Shown in pieces: positions 27,487-35,904 of a stretch of DNA of 64,000 nt. The notes beneath the pieces are model-generated. The model worked only from the letters and a program-made list of their open reading frames with translations, was not told where the DNA came from and searched no databases. This DNA comes from Streptomyces katrae (lineage in GTDB: Bacteria; Actinomycetota; Actinomycetes; Streptomycetales; Streptomycetaceae), in assembly GCF_000717655.1 (NCBI RefSeq), contig NZ_JNZY01000002.1:496001-560000 (forward strand), read 5' to 3'. The position numbers and the translations under genes are program-made. The stretch's first letter is position 1. Every line of letters starts with the position of its first letter.

Positions 27487-28409
27487 GCGCGCGCCGCCCA
27501 GGCCCCCGCGATCCTGGCCCCGAGCACCACGTTGCCCCGTACCGCCGCCAGGTTGGCCTCCAGCGAGGCCCCGCCCGTGGCCCGTACCAGGAACCCCAGC
27601 AGGAACGGGGTCACCGCCTGCCCCGTGATCCCCCGCTCGCGGCACTCCTCGAGGGCCTCGGCCAGCACCCGGTCGTGCAGGTCCGGATCCAACTGGTCCA
27701 TCTCCGCCACCGGATTCGCCACCAGCAGTGCCGACTCCGGTCCACCGAGGGCGTCCTGAGCGGCCATCACCGCCGCCACCTCCTGCGGCCGGTGGACGGT
27801 CCAGTCCACCGGCTCGCCGGAACTGGCCAGGTAGAAACCGGGGAAACGTTCCGTCCCGTACCCCAGTACCCCCACCCCCAGCGTCTCCAGCCTCTGCAGC
27901 GTGGCCGGCACGTCCAGGATCGACTTCACCCCCGCGCACACGACCGTGATCCGCGTCCGCGCCAGCAACTGCAGATCCGCCGACTCGTCCTGGGTCTGGG
28001 CGTACTCGCGGTGTACGCCGCCCAGCCCGCCCGTGGCGAAGACCCGCAACCCGGCCCGCGCGGCCAGGAACGCCGTCGCGGACACCGTCGTCGCGCCGGT
28101 CGCCCCGGCCGCGAGCGCGGGAGCCAGATCCCGGTGGCCGAGCTTGCGCACCTCCTCGCCGCCGGCGATCCGCTCCAGCTGCGCCTTGTCGAGGCCCGCG
28201 TACGCCACCCCGTCGACGACCCCGATCGTGGCCGGAACCACCCCCTCGGCGCGCACCAGCGCCTCCAGTTCGGTGCCCACGGCCAGATTGCGCGGGCGGG
28301 GCAGGCCGTGCGCGATGATCGTCGACTCCAGAGCCACGACGGGACGGCCCCGGTCGAGTGCCTCGCGGACCTCTTCGGACAGGACGGGGACCTCGGGTGA
28401 TGTGTGCAT
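27483..28409 (-). CDS. psuG: Pseudouridine-5'-phosphate glycosidase
   Basis: A 308-residue enzyme that cleaves pseudouridine 5'-phosphate to uracil and ribose 5-phosphate. Family motifs are clear: ALESTIIAHGLPRPRN (about 27-42), VATGGLGGVHRE-like FATGGLGGVHR (about 131-141) with the metal and substrate residues, CAGVKSILD with the catalytic Lys (about 159-167), and AEMD near the C-terminus. ATG 28409 (MHTSPEV) is chosen over an upstream frame start. It is first in a two-gene operon with the PfkB kinase, completing pseudouridine salvage. Confidence 0.93.
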   Translation of the reverse strand: MHTSPEVPVLSEEVREALDRGRPVVALESTIIAHGLPRPRNLAVGTELEALVRAEGVVPATIGVVDGVAYAGLDKAQLERIAGGEEVRKLGHRDLAPALAAGATGATTVSATAFLAARAGLRVFATGGLGGVHREYAQTQDESADLQLLARTRITVVCAGVKSILDVPATLQRLETLGVGVLGYGTERFPGFYLASSGEPVDWTVHRPQEVAAVMAAQDALGGPESALLVANPVAEMDQLDPDLHDRVLAEALEECRERGITGQAVTPFLLGFLVRATGGASLEANLAAVRGNVVLGARIAGAWAARA

Positions 28410-28489
28410 GTCCCATCCATGGCACGGGACGTGCGCCCCCAAACGCGCTCCCGGCCCGCCTTGCCAACCTGTCCGAGTAGCGTTCCCCC

Positions 28490-29275
28490 ATGAACCCCCG
28501 GGACACCCGTGCCTTCTACGACGAACTCGCCGACCGGTACGACCTCCTGTACGCGGACTGGGACGCGGGCATCGCCCGCCAGGGACGGGCGCTGAACGCC
28601 CTGCTCACCGCCTGCCTGGGCCCCGGCCCGCACCGCGTCCTCGACAACGCCTGCGGAATCGGTACCCAGGCCCTCGGCCTGGCGGCGCTGGGCCACCGGG
28701 TCACCGGGACCGACCTGAGCCCGCCCTCGGCCGCCCGCGCCGGCCGCGAGGCGGCGGCGCGCGGCCTCGCCCTGTCCACCGCGGCCGCGGACATGCGGGC
28801 CCTGCCCTTCCGGGACGGCTCCTTCGACGCGGTCGTGTGCGCGGACAACGCCCTGCCGCACCTCCTGACGGCCGACGACGTATGCGCCGCCCTGGCCGAA
28901 ACCCTGCGGGTGCTGCGCCCGGGCGGCCTGCTGCTGCTCTCGACCCGCCCGTACGGCGAACTGCGGCGGGCCCGGCCGCAGAGCGACGCCCCGCACGTGC
29001 GGACGGGCCCGGACGGACGGACCGTCAGCTTCCAGCTCTGGCAGTGGCACGAGGACGGAGAGCGGTACGACCTGGAGCTGTTCCAGCTGCTGCCGTCCAG
29101 AACGCCCGGCCGCGAGACGTGGACCACCCGCACGGCCAAGGCCACGTACTGGGCGCTGCCCGAGGAGGAGACGGCGGCCTACGCGCGCCGGACCGGGTTC
29201 GCCGAAACGGTGTGGCACCCGGCGCAGGCCACCGGATTCCACCAGCCGGTGCTCAGCGCCCGTCGGCCTGGCTGA
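28490..29275 (+). CDS. Class I SAM-dependent methyltransferase
   Basis: A 261-residue methyltransferase. FYDELADRYDLLY opens the fold, VLDNACGIGTQALGL (about 51-65) is motif I, GTDLSPPS the acidic loop, MRALPFRDGSFDAVVC motif II and LRPGGLLLLSTRPYGE motif III. The substrate is unknown. The TAGCGT hexamer at 28478-28483 ends 6 bases before the ATG, pointing to a leaderless transcript. It is divergent from psuG. Confidence 0.87.
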   Translation: MNPRDTRAFYDELADRYDLLYADWDAGIARQGRALNALLTACLGPGPHRVLDNACGIGTQALGLAALGHRVTGTDLSPPSAARAGREAAARGLALSTAAADMRALPFRDGSFDAVVCADNALPHLLTADDVCAALAETLRVLRPGGLLLLSTRPYGELRRARPQSDAPHVRTGPDGRTVSFQLWQWHEDGERYDLELFQLLPSRTPGRETWTTRTAKATYWALPEEETAAYARRTGFAETVWHPAQATGFHQPVLSARRPG

Positions 29276-29373
29276 GGCGGGGACCGGCTGGACAGGTTGA
29301 CCTGTCCGGCGGGCGGAACCTGGACGCTCTGGTCGCCGCGGCGCGCCGGACGGCCGGATTAGGGTGACTCGGC

Positions 29374-29736
29374 ATGAGCACCAGTGAGCACGGCCCCGCC
29401 TCGTTCGCCGTATCCGTACCGGACGCCGAGCTGGAGGTCGAGGACCTCGATCCCGGCCGGATCCTCTCCGGCGAGCCCGTCGTGACGGGCAAGGTGCTGT
29501 GGGAGTCCCCCGACGGCAAGCAGCTGCGCGGCATCTGGCAGATCACCCCGGGCGTGGTGACCGACACCGAGGCCGACGAGCTGTTCGTCGTGGTCAGCGG
29601 CCGCGCCACCATCGAGGTCGAGGGCGGGGAGACCCTGGAGGTGGGCCCCGGCTCCGCCTGTGTGCTCCGGGAGGGCGACAAGACCACCTGGACCGTCCAC
29701 GAGACGCTGCGCAAGGCCTACCACATCAGCTACTAG
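29374..29736 (+). CDS. Cupin domain protein (DUF861-like)
   Basis: A 120-residue single cupin similar to the EutQ/DUF861 group: GIWQITPGVVTDTEADELFVVVSGRATI carries the barrel and EGDKTTWTVHETLRKAYH the C-terminal motif typical of this subgroup. The metal-binding His set is reduced (Glu/Asp in place of the first His pair), so its binding role is unclear. The -10 TAGGGT at 29360-29365 ends 8 bases before the ATG, indicating a leaderless mRNA. Its end overlaps the convergent transporter gene by 11 bases. Confidence 0.8.
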   Translation: MSTSEHGPASFAVSVPDAELEVEDLDPGRILSGEPVVTGKVLWESPDGKQLRGIWQITPGVVTDTEADELFVVVSGRATIEVEGGETLEVGPGSACVLREGDKTTWTVHETLRKAYHISY

Positions 29737-31030
29737 CCGCAGGCGCGGCAGCGGCGGCAGCGGGATGGCGGCGCCCGGTGAACAGGGCGAGCGCCGCCAT
29801 CGGCAGCAGCAGGCCCGCGCCGATCACGTTCAGCCAGCCGTAGCCCGCATGGGACATGATCAGGCCGGCGGCCGCGCCGCCCACGCCCGCGCAGGTGTTC
29901 ATGGTGAGGTCGCTCAGACCCTGTACGGCGGCCCGCGCGGCCTGCGGCACCGAATCGGTGAGCAGCGCGGAGCCGGAGACCATGCCGGCGGACCAGCCGA
30001 GGCCGAGCAGGAACAGGCCGACGGCGCTCTGCGCGTGGTCGGGTCCGGCGGTGCCGGCGAGCAGGGCGGCCAGCGACAGCAGCCCGGCCGCCAGGCCGAT
30101 CACCGACAGCCGGCCGACCCGGTCGGCGAGCCAGCCCATGACCGGCGAGAAGGCGAACATGCCGGCGATGTGGCCGCTGATCACCAGGCCGACGAGCTCC
30201 AGCCCAGCGCCGTGGTGGCCCAGGTCGACCGGGGTCATCACCATGATCGAGACCATGGTGGTGTGGGACACCGCGACGGTGACCAGGGCCAGCCTCGCCC
30301 GCGGGGAGGCCTTGACGGCCGCGAGCCCGGCGCGCAGCGAGCGGCCCGCGCGGGTCTGCTCCCCGGGCGCGGCCAGCGCCCGGGCCGTCAGCAGCGGGTC
30401 CGGCCGCAGGAGTACGGCGATCAGGCCGCCGGTGAGGACGAAGACGGCGCCGGCCCAGACGAAGGGGCCCGCCGTCTCGGGTATGGAGGTCCCGGCGAAG
30501 CTGCGGCTGGCCGGGGCGGAGAGGTTGGGGCCGAGCACCGCGCCGAGGGTCGACGCCCAGACGACGACGGCCACGGCCCGGGCCCGCCGGTCCGGTGCGG
30601 CGAGGTCGGCGGCCGCGAACCGGGCCTGGAGGTTGGCGGAGGAGGCCGCTCCGAAGGCGGCCATGCCGAGCATGAGCAGCGGGAAGCTCTTGATCGCGGT
30701 GGCGAGCACCACCAGGGCCGCACCGGCGGCGCCGATCCCGTACCCGACAACCAGCCCCGGGCGGCGGCCGCGCGCGGTCATGAGCGCGGCGAGCGGCAGG
30801 GAGACGGCCGCGGTGCCGATCACCGCGGCGGTGGAGGCGAAGCCGGACAGCGACTCGGTGCCGCTGACCTGAGTCGCGAGGACGGGGGCCAGGGCGATGC
30901 TGATGGGCACGCCGAGGCCGCCCAGCATCTGGCTCGCGATCAGCACCGCGGAGGTGCGCCGCTGCAGCCGGGGCAGGTCGGCCGGGCCGGCCGGCGGAGC
31001 GGTCCGGTCGGTGCCGGGAACGGTGGTCAT
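29726..31030 (-). CDS. Major facilitator superfamily transporter
   Basis: A 434-residue protein with about 12 hydrophobic segments and the loop motif MTARGRRPG between helices 2 and 3, typical of MFS drug or metabolite exporters. The second half has GWLADRVGRLSVIG at the equivalent position. Substrate cannot be told. ATG 31030 follows GGGGGTGGG. The frame continues upstream as open sequence but without family resemblance. Confidence 0.85.
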   Translation of the reverse strand: MTTVPGTDRTAPPAGPADLPRLQRRTSAVLIASQMLGGLGVPISIALAPVLATQVSGTESLSGFASTAAVIGTAAVSLPLAALMTARGRRPGLVVGYGIGAAGAALVVLATAIKSFPLLMLGMAAFGAASSANLQARFAAADLAAPDRRARAVAVVVWASTLGAVLGPNLSAPASRSFAGTSIPETAGPFVWAGAVFVLTGGLIAVLLRPDPLLTARALAAPGEQTRAGRSLRAGLAAVKASPRARLALVTVAVSHTTMVSIMVMTPVDLGHHGAGLELVGLVISGHIAGMFAFSPVMGWLADRVGRLSVIGLAAGLLSLAALLAGTAGPDHAQSAVGLFLLGLGWSAGMVSGSALLTDSVPQAARAAVQGLSDLTMNTCAGVGGAAAGLIMSHAGYGWLNVIGAGLLLPMAALALFTGRRHPAAAAAAPAASS

Positions 31031-31185
31031 GCCGCCCACCCCCGTCGCGGCGGCGCAGGGCGGTGTACGGGCGCGGGCGCGGTGCGGCCTGAGGCGGCAG
31101 GAGTAGTCACCGCGGCAGTCTCCCACCCCTTACCGCCGGACGGAACGGGGGATGCACCCCCGGGGCGCCCCCGCGGGCACCCCGG

Positions 31186-31749
31186 TCAGAACAGCGGCTG
31201 CGGCAGGACGCCCTCCAGCGCCAGCAGCGACCGCTTGGTCTCCACCCCGCCGCCGAACCCGCCGATGCCCCCGTCGTTCTCCACGACCCGGTGGCAGGCC
31301 ACCACCAGCGGGAGCGGATTCGACCCCATGGCGTTGCCCACGGCCTGGGCGGCGCCCGGCTGTCCGACGCGGGCCGCGAGCTCCCCGTACCCCACGACCG
31401 CCCCGTACGGCACCGAGCGGTCCAGCTCCTGGAGCACCTGCCGGTTGAAGCCGGAGCTGAGCCGCCAGTCCAGCGGCAGGCCGAAGCGCTTGAGCGAGCC
31501 CGCGAAGTAGGCGGTCAGCTGGCGTATCGGCTCGGCCAGCAGCACCTCCTCGCCCGGTGCCGGGCGCCAGGCGTCGGCGCCGAGGCGGGAGACGAGGGAG
31601 CCGATCATCTTCTCGAACCGGTCCGGACCGGCATGGAACTCGACCCGGACCAGACCCTCGGGGGTCGCGGCCAGGAGCAGGGGCCCGACGTCGCTGGGGA
31701 CGACGGTCCATTCGAGGTGCGGCCCGCGGGGCCGCTCGGTGCTGTCCAC
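31186..31749 (-). CDS. ogt: Methylated-DNA-[protein]-cysteine S-methyltransferase
   Basis: A 187-residue DNA repair protein that moves alkyl groups from O6-alkylguanine to its own Cys. The active-site region reads [13 protein letters not shown] (about 144-156): the Cys-His-Arg triad is intact, but the usual Pro before Cys is Ala. The helix-turn-helix part ([20 protein letters not shown]) that holds DNA precedes it. GTG 31749 is used; a GGAGGG box lies directly before it, too close for standard use, and a -10 hexamer TACGGT ends 6 bases before it, so the mRNA may be leaderless. Confidence 0.92.
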   Translation of the reverse strand: MDSTERPRGPHLEWTVVPSDVGPLLLAATPEGLVRVEFHAGPDRFEKMIGSLVSRLGADAWRPAPGEEVLLAEPIRQLTAYFAGSLKRFGLPLDWRLSSGFNRQVLQELDRSVPYGAVVGYGELAARVGQPGAAQAVGNAMGSNPLPLVVACHRVVENDGGIGGFGGGVETKRSLLALEGVLPQPLF

Positions 31750-31755
31750 CCCTCC

Positions 31756-31778
31756 ACCGTACGGGGCGGGTACGACAG
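31756..31778 (-). promoter_or_regulatory. Weak PafBC-like promoter candidate of ogt
   Basis: On the minus strand CTGTCGTAC, exactly 8 bases, TACGGT (31761-31756). Only TGTCG of the 9-base element matches, but spacing and -10 fit and the -10 is the same hexamer as that of uvrB. Confidence 0.3.
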
Positions 31779-31799
31779 CCCGGACACTTCCCGGTACCC

Positions 31800-32747
31800 C
31801 TAGTAAGGGAACGCGCCGAGCAGCGCCTCCTGGCCGAGCACCGCCTGCTGTACGACGTCGGGGGCGTTGGTGATGATCCCGTCCACGCCCATCCCCTGCA
31901 CCTTCCGGGCCGTCGCCTCGTCGTCCACGATCCAGGTGTCCACCTCCATCGCCTTGCCGTGGGCGCCCAGCAGGCCGTGCACCGCCGCCACCCAGTCGGC
32001 CGAGATGGTGGTGTGCCACGGGTTGATCCGGTCCGTGAACTCGGCGTACTTCGGCAGGTCGGCGACGGTCGGGGTGCCCAGGAAGGCCGTCACGAGGTCC
32101 GGGCGCAGGCCGTGCACGATGCGTACGGAGTCCGCGCTGAAGCTCTGCACGACCAGGCGGCGCTGCACGTGGTCCGTGTCGAGCCAGCCGGCCTCGTCCA
32201 GCACCTGCAGCGTCTCCTTCTCGATCCCGGGGTAGAGCTCGGGCTTCTTGATCTCCAGCAGCAGCCGCTGCCGGTTGTCCTGCACCCGGTCGAGGTACTC
32301 CCGCAAGGTCGGCACCCGGGCGCCCGTGAACTCCTGGCCGAACCAGCTGCCCGCGTCGAGCGTGGCGATCTCCGCCGCCGTGAAGTCCTCGACCCGCCAG
32401 GGGCCCCGGTCCGGGAACGCCTGCTCGACGTCGGTGGTGCGGGCCAGGGTGTCGTCGTGGACCACCACCAGCGCCCCGTCCTTGGTGCGCTGGACGTCGT
32501 TCTCGACCCAGTCGAAGCCCAGCCGCATCGCGAGGTCGATCGCGTAGAGGGTGTTCTCCGGCGCGTACGCCGAAGCGCCCCGGTGGGCGTACACCACGGG
32601 GCCCAGCAGCCCCGTCGCCCCGGTGGCGCCGGCGGGGGAGGCCGGGGAGGAGGGGCCGGTGGCGGCGGACGAGGTCGTCCCGCCCAGCACGGTCAGGGCG
32701 AAGCCCAGGAATGCGGCGGCGGCCGCGGCGGCGGGTCGGACGTACAT
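31800..32747 (-). CDS. Secreted glycerophosphodiester phosphodiesterase
   Basis: A 315-residue exported GDPD that hydrolyses glycerophosphodiesters (e.g. teichoic acid or phospholipid fragments) to glycerol 3-phosphate. Signal peptide at about 1-29. Catalytic motif [17 protein letters not shown] at about 52-68 (His55, Arg56, Glu65) followed by [22 protein letters not shown], which supplies Glu, Asp and the second His; [11 protein letters not shown] follows. ATG 32747 sits 6 bases behind GAGGAG. It is divergent from uvrB across a 246-base gap at 32748-32993. Confidence 0.93.
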   Translation of the reverse strand: MYVRPAAAAAAAFLGFALTVLGGTTSSAATGPSSPASPAGATGATGLLGPVVYAHRGASAYAPENTLYAIDLAMRLGFDWVENDVQRTKDGALVVVHDDTLARTTDVEQAFPDRGPWRVEDFTAAEIATLDAGSWFGQEFTGARVPTLREYLDRVQDNRQRLLLEIKKPELYPGIEKETLQVLDEAGWLDTDHVQRRLVVQSFSADSVRIVHGLRPDLVTAFLGTPTVADLPKYAEFTDRINPWHTTISADWVAAVHGLLGAHGKAMEVDTWIVDDEATARKVQGMGVDGIITNAPDVVQQAVLGQEALLGAFPY

Positions 32748-32964
32748 GTGCGTTCTCCTCGGTTCGGAGCCCTGTTCCTGCGTCAGACGCGTGCGGGATG
32801 GCAGACGTTGCGGCGATGCACCACACGGGGGACCTCTACGGCGATCATGCGGTTGATGATCACGGGGCCGCCACCGAACTACGACAAACGGACCAGAAAG
32901 GAGGACTTCCGTCCCGCCCGCCGGACCCGGCGCAGCGCCGCGGGACCCGCGCGCGGCTGCGTGA

Positions 32965-32987
32965 GTGTCAGTGGGGGGTCGTACGGT
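32965..32987 (+). promoter_or_regulatory. PafBC-type DNA-damage promoter of uvrB
   Basis: GTGTCAGTG at 32965-32973 (one mismatch, G for T at position 1), exactly 8 bases, TACGGT at 32982-32987. The -10 ends 6 bases before the uvrB ATG, so the transcript should be leaderless. Confidence 0.7.
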
Positions 32988-32993
32988 GGACTC

Positions 32994-35153
32994 ATGCGGC
33001 CCGTATCGAAGATCGAACGCACGGTGGCGCCTTTCGAGGTCGTCAGCCCCTACCAGCCCAGCGGCGACCAGCCGGCGGCCATCGCCGAGCTGGAGAAGCG
33101 CATCCGTGCAGGTGAGAAGGATGTCGTCCTGCTGGGTGCGACCGGCACCGGCAAGTCGGCGACCACCGCCTGGATGATCGAGAAGCTCCAGCGCCCCACT
33201 CTGGTCATGGCGCCGAACAAGACGCTCGCCGCCCAGCTGGCGAACGAGTTCCGCGAGCTCCTGCCGAACAATGCCGTCGAATACTTCGTCTCGTACTACG
33301 ACTATTACCAGCCCGAGGCGTACGTTCCGCAATCGGACACCTACATCGAGAAGGACTCCTCGATCAACGAGGAGGTGGAGCGGCTGCGCCACTCCGCGAC
33401 CAACTCGCTGCTCACCCGGCGCGACGTGATCGTCGTGGCGTCCGTGTCCTGCATCTACGGCCTCGGTACCCCGCAGGAGTACGTCGACCGCATGGTCCCC
33501 CTCAAGGTCGGCGACGAGATGGACCGGGACCAGCTGCTGCGCCGCTTCGTCGACATCCAGTACACGCGCAACGACGTGGCCTTCACCCGCGGCACCTTCC
33601 GCGTGCGCGGGGACACCATCGAGATCTTCCCGGTCTACGAGGAACTGGCCGTCCGCATCGAGATGTTCGGCGACGAGATCGAGGCCCTCTCCACCCTGCA
33701 CCCGCTGACCGGCGAGGTCATCAGCGAGGACCGCGAGCTGTACGTCTTCCCCGCCAGCCACTACGTCGCCGGCCCCGAGCGCATGGAGAAGGCGATCGCC
33801 GGCATCGAGGCGGAGCTGGCGGAGCGCCTCGCCGAGCTGGAGAAGCAGGGCAAGATGCTGGAGGCGCAGCGCCTGCGCATGCGCACCACGTACGACCTGG
33901 AGATGATGCGCCAGATCGGGTCCTGCTCCGGCATCGAGAACTACTCGCTGCACATGGACGACCGCGAGCGCGGCTCCGCGCCCAACACCCTCATCGACTA
34001 TTTCCCCGAGGACTTCCTCCTCGTCATCGACGAGTCGCACGTCACCGTGCCGCAGATCGGCGCGATGTACGAGGGCGACGCCTCGCGCAAGCGGACCCTG
34101 GTCGACCACGGCTTCCGGCTGCCGTCCGCCCTGGACAACCGGCCGCTGAAGTGGGAGGAGTTCCAGGAGCGGATCGGCCAGACGGTCTACCTGTCGGCGA
34201 CCCCGGGCAAGTACGAGCTCTCCCGCGGCGACGGCTTCGTCGAGCAGATCATCCGTCCCACCGGCCTCGTCGACCCGGAGGTCGTGGTCAAGCCCACCGA
34301 GGGCCAGATCGACGACTTGGTCCACGAGATCCGGCAGCGGGTGGAGAAGGACGAGCGCGTCCTGGTCACCACCCTCACCAAGAAGATGGCCGAGGACCTC
34401 ACGGACTACTTCCTGGAGCTCGGCATCCAGGTCCGGTACCTGCACAGCGACGTCGACACCCTGCGCCGGATCGAGCTGCTGCGCGAGCTGCGCGCCGGCG
34501 AGTACGACGTCCTGGTCGGCATCAACCTGCTGCGCGAGGGCCTCGACCTGCCCGAGGTGTCGCTGGTCGCGATCCTCGACGCCGACAAGCAGGGCTTCCT
34601 GCGCTCGGGGACCTCCCTGATCCAGACCATCGGCCGCGCGGCGCGCAACGTGTCGGGTCAGGTCCACATGTACGCGGACAGCATCACCCCGGCGATGGCG
34701 CAGGCGATCGACGAGACCAACCGCCGCCGGGAGAAGCAGGTCGCCTACAACACGGCGAACGGGATCGACCCGCAGCCGCTGCGCAAGAAGATCAACGACA
34801 TCGTCGCCACCATCGCCCGGGAGGAGCTGGACACCGAACAGCTGCTCGGCACCGGGTACCGCCAGGGCAAGGACGCCAAGGCTCCCGTGCCTTCGCTCGG
34901 CGTGGTCAAGGCGGGCCAGGTCACCGTGGGCGGCAAGGGGGTCAAGGGCGCCAAGGCCGCCAAGGCGGCCAAGGAGGCCGCGGTGCTGACGGACCGTCCG
35001 GCCGAGGAACTGGCCGCGCTCATCGAGCAGATGACGGAGCGGATGCGCGGTGCGGCGGCCGAGCTCCAGTTCGAGGTCGCGGCCCGGATCCGCGACGAGG
35101 TGGGCGAGCTGAAGAAGGAGCTGCGGCAGATGAAGGAAGCGGGCCTCGCCTGA
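32994..35153 (+). CDS. uvrB: Excinuclease ABC subunit B
   Basis: A 719-residue damage-verification helicase of nucleotide excision repair, loaded by UvrA and later nicked together with UvrC. Walker [13 protein letters not shown] is at about 45-56, the damage-probing beta-hairpin region [11 protein letters not shown] at about 102-112, DESHVT the Walker B-like motif at about 346-351, and [14 protein letters not shown] and [28 protein letters not shown] sequence the second RecA domain. A UVR motif for UvrC contact lies at about 680-715. ATG 32994 directly follows the promoter hexamer. Confidence 0.97.
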   Translation: MRPVSKIERTVAPFEVVSPYQPSGDQPAAIAELEKRIRAGEKDVVLLGATGTGKSATTAWMIEKLQRPTLVMAPNKTLAAQLANEFRELLPNNAVEYFVSYYDYYQPEAYVPQSDTYIEKDSSINEEVERLRHSATNSLLTRRDVIVVASVSCIYGLGTPQEYVDRMVPLKVGDEMDRDQLLRRFVDIQYTRNDVAFTRGTFRVRGDTIEIFPVYEELAVRIEMFGDEIEALSTLHPLTGEVISEDRELYVFPASHYVAGPERMEKAIAGIEAELAERLAELEKQGKMLEAQRLRMRTTYDLEMMRQIGSCSGIENYSLHMDDRERGSAPNTLIDYFPEDFLLVIDESHVTVPQIGAMYEGDASRKRTLVDHGFRLPSALDNRPLKWEEFQERIGQTVYLSATPGKYELSRGDGFVEQIIRPTGLVDPEVVVKPTEGQIDDLVHEIRQRVEKDERVLVTTLTKKMAEDLTDYFLELGIQVRYLHSDVDTLRRIELLRELRAGEYDVLVGINLLREGLDLPEVSLVAILDADKQGFLRSGTSLIQTIGRAARNVSGQVHMYADSITPAMAQAIDETNRRREKQVAYNTANGIDPQPLRKKINDIVATIAREELDTEQLLGTGYRQGKDAKAPVPSLGVVKAGQVTVGGKGVKGAKAAKAAKEAAVLTDRPAEELAALIEQMTERMRGAAAELQFEVAARIRDEVGELKKELRQMKEAGLA

Positions 35154-35238
35154 CCCGGGGCCGGTCAGTAGGGTTGGCAGCAGCCGCAGGTACATGTGCG
35201 CACCCACATCGGGGGCGGGCTAGGAGAGGGGACAGCGC

Positions 35239-35817
35239 GTGACGGTCAACATGACCAAGGGTCAGGCCATCAGTCTGCAGAAGCAGGACGGGGGCACGCT
35301 GACCGCGGTCCGGATGGGCCTCGGCTGGCAGGCGGCCAAGCGCCGCGGGCTGTTCGGCTCGCGGACCCGGGAGATCGACCTGGACGCGTCGGCGGTGCTC
35401 TTCGCCGACAAGCAGCCGGTGGACGTGGTGTTCTTCCGGCACCTGCAGAGCGACGACGGCTCGGTCCGGCACACCGGTGACAACCTCGTCGGCGGCGCCG
35501 GCCAGGGCGGGGACGACGAGTCGATCCTCGTCGACCTCCAGCGCGTGCCGGTGCACATCGACCAGATCGTCTTCACGGTGAACTCGTTCACCGGCCAGAC
35601 GTTCCAGGAGGTGCAGAACGCGTTCTGCCGCATCGTCGACGAGACCAACGGCCAGGAGCTGGCCCGCTACACCCTGGACGGCGGCGGGCAGTACACCGCG
35701 CAGATCATGGCGAAGGTGTCGCGCGCCGGCAGCGGCTGGCAGATGACGGCCCTCGGCAACCCGGCCAACGGCCGCACCTTCCAGGACCTGATGCCGGCGA
35801 TCCTGCCGCACCTGTAA
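35239..35817 (+). CDS. TerD family protein
   Basis: A 192-residue TerD-fold protein (stress/tellurite-response family that binds Ca2+ in characterised members). LTAVRMGLGWQ and EIDLDASAVLF, then VFFRHLQSDDGSVRHTGDNLVG, give the typical metal-binding acidic loops. GTG 35239 follows AGGAGAGGGG. It lies 86 bases after uvrB and before a second, larger TerD-type gene. Confidence 0.92.
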   Translation: MTVNMTKGQAISLQKQDGGTLTAVRMGLGWQAAKRRGLFGSRTREIDLDASAVLFADKQPVDVVFFRHLQSDDGSVRHTGDNLVGGAGQGGDDESILVDLQRVPVHIDQIVFTVNSFTGQTFQEVQNAFCRIVDETNGQELARYTLDGGGQYTAQIMAKVSRAGSGWQMTALGNPANGRTFQDLMPAILPHL

Positions 35818-35820
35818 GCG

Positions 35821-35860
35821 GTACGGCACCACCGCAGTACGGCACGGCAGCAGTACGGCA
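35821..35860 (+). repeat. Three GTACGGCA direct repeats at 16-bp spacing
   Basis: GTACGGCA begins at 35821, 35837 and 35853, with GCA before the second and third copies. The regular 16-bp spacing lies in the 87-base gap between two TerD-type genes. A protein-binding array is possible. Confidence 0.6.
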
Positions 35861-35904
35861 GAGCAACGGAAAAGAAGAGCAAGGGCGCGGGGGAGGGCTG
35901 CACG

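Noticed and set aside
28461..28483. TTGCCAACC-N8-TAGCGT before the methyltransferase at 28490
   Set aside because: Spacing and -10 fit the damage motif but four of nine positions in the upstream element fail; probably a plain leaderless promoter.
26578..28506. A 642-codon frame suggesting a fused protein upstream of the PfkB kinase
   Set aside because: Its first half is out of frame with psuG; the kinase starts at GTG 27486 overlapping the psuG stop.
32798..32993. Small frame starting [12 protein letters not shown] upstream of uvrB
   Set aside because: It has no stop before uvrB, no ribosome binding site and no family; the region is better explained as divergent promoters.
31800..35207. A 1135-codon continuous frame joining uvrB's antisense strand to the GDPD gene
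   Set aside because: Only the last 315 codons have a signal peptide, ribosome binding site and GDPD motifs; the rest is a shadow of uvrB.
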